Shown: in pieces, positions 3,904 to 5,742 of the stretch
Layout: every line of letters begins with the position of its first letter
How positions within the stretch are numbered: position 1 is the stretch's first letter
DNA from: JAOUEE01 sp051011595
GTDB lineage: Bacteria; Actinomycetota; Acidimicrobiia; Acidimicrobiales; SHLQ01
Direction of reading: 5' to 3'
NCBI GenBank assembly: GCA_051011595.1
Contig: JBPCTQ010000321.1
Span: 1 to 5,742 of the forward strand
Length of the DNA stretch: 5,742 nt
Notes under the pieces: model-generated
What the model saw: only the letters and a program-made list of their open reading frames with translations
Told to the model about the DNA's origin: nothing
The model's database searches: none
Translations under genes and position numbers: made by a program

Positions 3904-5742
3904 ATGACCAAGCGATCCGAGAACTCAGGACTGTCCCTGGACCGTGTCCGCTCCATGCTTCCCGGTGCTTCCGGCGACAGCGAGCAGCCCTCGGCGGGTG
4001 GCAAGTCCAGCGGCGTTCCGCTGCGGTTCCGCCGGCTGGTTCAGCCCGGTCTGCAGACCCGGTTCGTGGCCACCGTCGCCCTGTTGATGTTGTGCATGGT
4101 CACCGTCTTGGTGGCGGTCACCGTGCAGTACCAGCGCAGCACCTTGCGCGACGATCTCGAACGTCGGGTCGAAGTCCTGGCCGAGTTGGTCGCCAGCCAG
4201 CCGCTCATCCGCCAGGCCGACCCCACCGGTGACAGTCTCCAGGACGTGGCCGACTTCCTGGCCGAGCAGCCCGACATCGACTTCGCCCTGCTGCTCACTC
4301 CCGACAACGAGGTCCTGATCGACGCCAGTGGTTCGGGCGAGCTGGTCGGCCAGACCGTGGTGGACGAGTCCGGTGTGGTGACCGCCGCGGTGGCCGGCAT
4401 CGGAGCTGACGGAACCGCCGAACCGGCCATTCGCGAATACGAGGGTGCCATCCACGTGGCCCAACCGATCGTGGTGCGAGGCGAACACGTCCGCACGGTC
4501 GACTTCGCCGTGTCGTTGAACGAGGTGAACTCCAAGTCGACCTCGCTGCTCATTCGGGGCCTGTTGCTCGGTTTCGGATTCCTGGTGATCGGTGTCCTGG
4601 CGACCGCCCTGCTCGTGCGACGGATCACCCGACCGCTCACCGAGTTGACCGAAGCGGCCGAAGACATGTCGCGCGTGCAGATTCCGGCATTGGTGGAACA
4701 GCTCCGATCCGGGGACGTCTCGGCGTCGGTGCCCGAAGTGCAGTTGATCGAGGTCCACAGCGACGACGAGATCGGCCGCCTGGGTGGTGCCTTCAACTCG
4801 ATCCAGCTCACCACCGCGGAGGTTGCCCGCAGCCAGGGTGAGCTGCTGAAGCGGGGCATCAGTGACATCTTCGTGCAGCTGGCCCGGCGGAATCAGTCTC
4901 TGATCGATCGTCAGCTCGAGGTCATCGACGACCTCGAGGCCAGTGAACGAAGCCCCGATGCGCTCGCCGGACTGTTCAAGCTCGACCACCTGGCCGCCCG
5001 GATGCGGCGCAACGCCGAGAGTCTGTTGGTGCTGGCCGATGAGGGTTCCACCAATGTGCGGGCCCGTCCGGTCTCGATGACCGACATGGTCCGCGTGGCC
5101 ATCGGTGAGGTCGAGCAGTATCACCGCGTCGAGGTCCTCGGCATCGACGATGCCATGGTCAAGGGTGCGGCGGCATCAGGTATGTCGCATCTGCTGGCCG
5201 AACTGCTCGACAACGCGTTGCGCAACTCCCCGGAGACCTCTCGTGTCGACGTGACCGGTGCGCAGCAGGCCGAGGGTTACCGAATCGAGGTCAGTGACCA
5301 GGGTGTCGGCCTCAGCGCCGAACAGCTCGACGAGTACAACGAGTTGCTCCAGCGGCCGCCGGAGATGGGACTCACGCTGTCTCGTTCGTTGGGCTTCACC
5401 GTGGTGAGCCGTCTGGCTCGCCAGCTCGACCTCCGCGTGGCGCTGCGAGCCTCCGAGGCCGGTGGCGTGACCGCCACCGTCGAGGTTCCGACCGCCATGC
5501 TCGGCGGCGCGACTGCTGCGGCCGGAGCCCCGGCCCCTGCCGTTGCCCCGCCCCAACCGGTCGCCCCCGCCGCGGGCCCGCCGGCCGCCGCTCCCGTCGA
5601 GCCGCCGGCCGAGCCCGAGCCGACGTTGTCGCCGGAGCCGGGTGTTGATCCTGGTTTGGCGCCGTTGCCCAGTCGTGGGTCCGAGCCGACGTTGTCGCCG
5701 GAGCCGGGTGTTGATCCTGATTTGGCGCCTTTGCACAGTCGT
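3904..5742 (+). CDS. CvnA-like sensor histidine kinase (3' end outside window)
   Basis: A 613-residue visible part of a membrane kinase with no stop before the right edge. Order: cytoplasmic N-terminal stretch (1-52), membrane helix 1 (about 54-75), extracytoplasmic sensor (76-215), membrane helix 2 (about 216-238), HAMP-type linker (about 240-308) with a long insert before DDEIGRLGGAFNS, then a helical dimerisation segment. H362 lies in LDHLAARMRRNAESLL, a hallmark of the nitrate/nitrite-sensor-like CvnA kinases. The HATPase_c domain (about 420-530) has N box ELLDNALRNSPE (N437), G1 box DQGVGL (D465) and a final GGVTATVEVP strand. The sensor looks Cache/PAS-like (FALLLTPDNEVLIDAS) rather than the all-helical NIT domain; that is inference. 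From about 531 the tail is Ala/Pro/Glu-rich and ends in 22-residue repeats. In Streptomyces conservons CvnA is followed by a roadblock protein, a DUF742 protein and a GTPase, expected here to the right. Whether H362 is phosphorylated is not shown. Confidence 0.9.
   Translation, partial: MTKRSENSGLSLDRVRSMLPGASGDSEQPSAGGKSSGVPLRFRRLVQPGLQTRFVATVALLMLCMVTVLVAVTVQYQRSTLRDDLERRVEVLAELVASQPLIRQADPTGDSLQDVADFLAEQPDIDFALLLTPDNEVLIDASGSGELVGQTVVDESGVVTAAVAGIGADGTAEPAIREYEGAIHVAQPIVVRGEHVRTVDFAVSLNEVNSKSTSLLIRGLLLGFGFLVIGVLATALLVRRITRPLTELTEAAEDMSRVQIPALVEQLRSGDVSASVPEVQLIEVHSDDEIGRLGGAFNSIQLTTAEVARSQGELLKRGISDIFVQLARRNQSLIDRQLEVIDDLEASERSPDALAGLFKLDHLAARMRRNAESLLVLADEGSTNVRARPVSMTDMVRVAIGEVEQYHRVEVLGIDDAMVKGAAASGMSHLLAELLDNALRNSPETSRVDVTGAQQAEGYRIEVSDQGVGLSAEQLDEYNELLQRPPEMGLTLSRSLGFTVVSRLARQLDLRVALRASEAGGVTATVEVPTAMLGGATAAAGAPAPAVAPPQPVAPAAGPPAAAPVEPPAEPEPTLSPEPGVDPGLAPLPSRGSEPTLSPEPGVDPDLAPLHSR
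5617..5742 (+). repeat. 66-bp in-frame tandem repeat in kinase tail
   Basis: Unit 1 is 5617-5682 and unit 2 is 5683-5742, cut by the window edge after 60 bases. Over those 60 bases only 3 differ (Gly to Asp, one silent Pro codon, Pro to His). Each unit encodes 22 residues beginning EPTLSPEPGVDP. The period is a multiple of three, so copy changes keep the frame. Third positions are less G/C-rich (about 60-68% by count) than in the preceding Ala/Pro tail (about 80% for codons 540-559), with all leucines as TTG. Further copies may lie beyond the edge. Confidence 0.93.

Noticed and set aside
3925..5124. A 399-codon open frame on the minus strand
   Set aside because: It lies antisense to the kinase, whose domain motifs are unambiguous. 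Its His/Gln/Gly/Asp-rich translation has no recognisable motif and is typical of the reverse frame of a high-GC gene.
5176..5736. Minus-strand Arg/Gln/Gly-rich frame with a repeated motif
   Set aside because: It is the reverse of the kinase ATPase domain and tail; its repeats simply mirror the 66-bp tandem repeat.

Overview
The window is a gene-dense, high-GC stretch of bacterial chromosome that reads as actinobacterial. Third codon positions are strongly G/C. Two genes are preceded by TANNNT-type -10 boxes placed for leaderless or near-leaderless transcripts. The largest gene is a sensor kinase of the CvnA type, a family characteristic of Actinomycetota. An Acidimicrobiia-like origin is a guess; nothing here fixes the class. 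No mobile element, tRNA, rRNA or CRISPR array was seen.

Layout, left to right. (1) The 3' three-quarters of an acyl-CoA dehydrogenase gene on the + strand, cut by the left edge. (2) Converging on it, a 49-residue zinc-ribbon-like small protein on the - strand (884-1033). (3) A + strand pair overlapping by 4 bases: a secreted, membrane-anchored four-cysteine protein resembling TIMP/NTR OB-fold proteins, then a hotdog-fold (PaaI-like) thioesterase. (4) A second + strand pair with its own promoter-like element, also overlapping by 4 bases: a low-molecular-weight protein tyrosine phosphatase-like protein and a seven-helix hemolysin III/PAQR-family membrane protein. (5) A 193-base intergenic region with two hairpins. 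(6) A CvnA-like sensor histidine kinase with a clear ribosome binding site, running off the right edge. Its proline/alanine/glutamate-rich tail ends in a 66-bp (22-residue) tandem repeat.

The genes do not form one obvious pathway. The dehydrogenase and the thioesterase both act on acyl-CoA-type substrates but belong to different transcription units. The kinase probably opens a conservon-like signalling operon (roadblock/LC7 protein, DUF742 protein, small GTPase) beyond the right edge; that is a prediction from the family and cannot be seen here. Points most worth a second look are the small zinc-ribbon gene, the TIMP-like protein with its leaderless promoter, the paired phosphatase/PAQR genes, and the near-identical repeat growing in the kinase tail.
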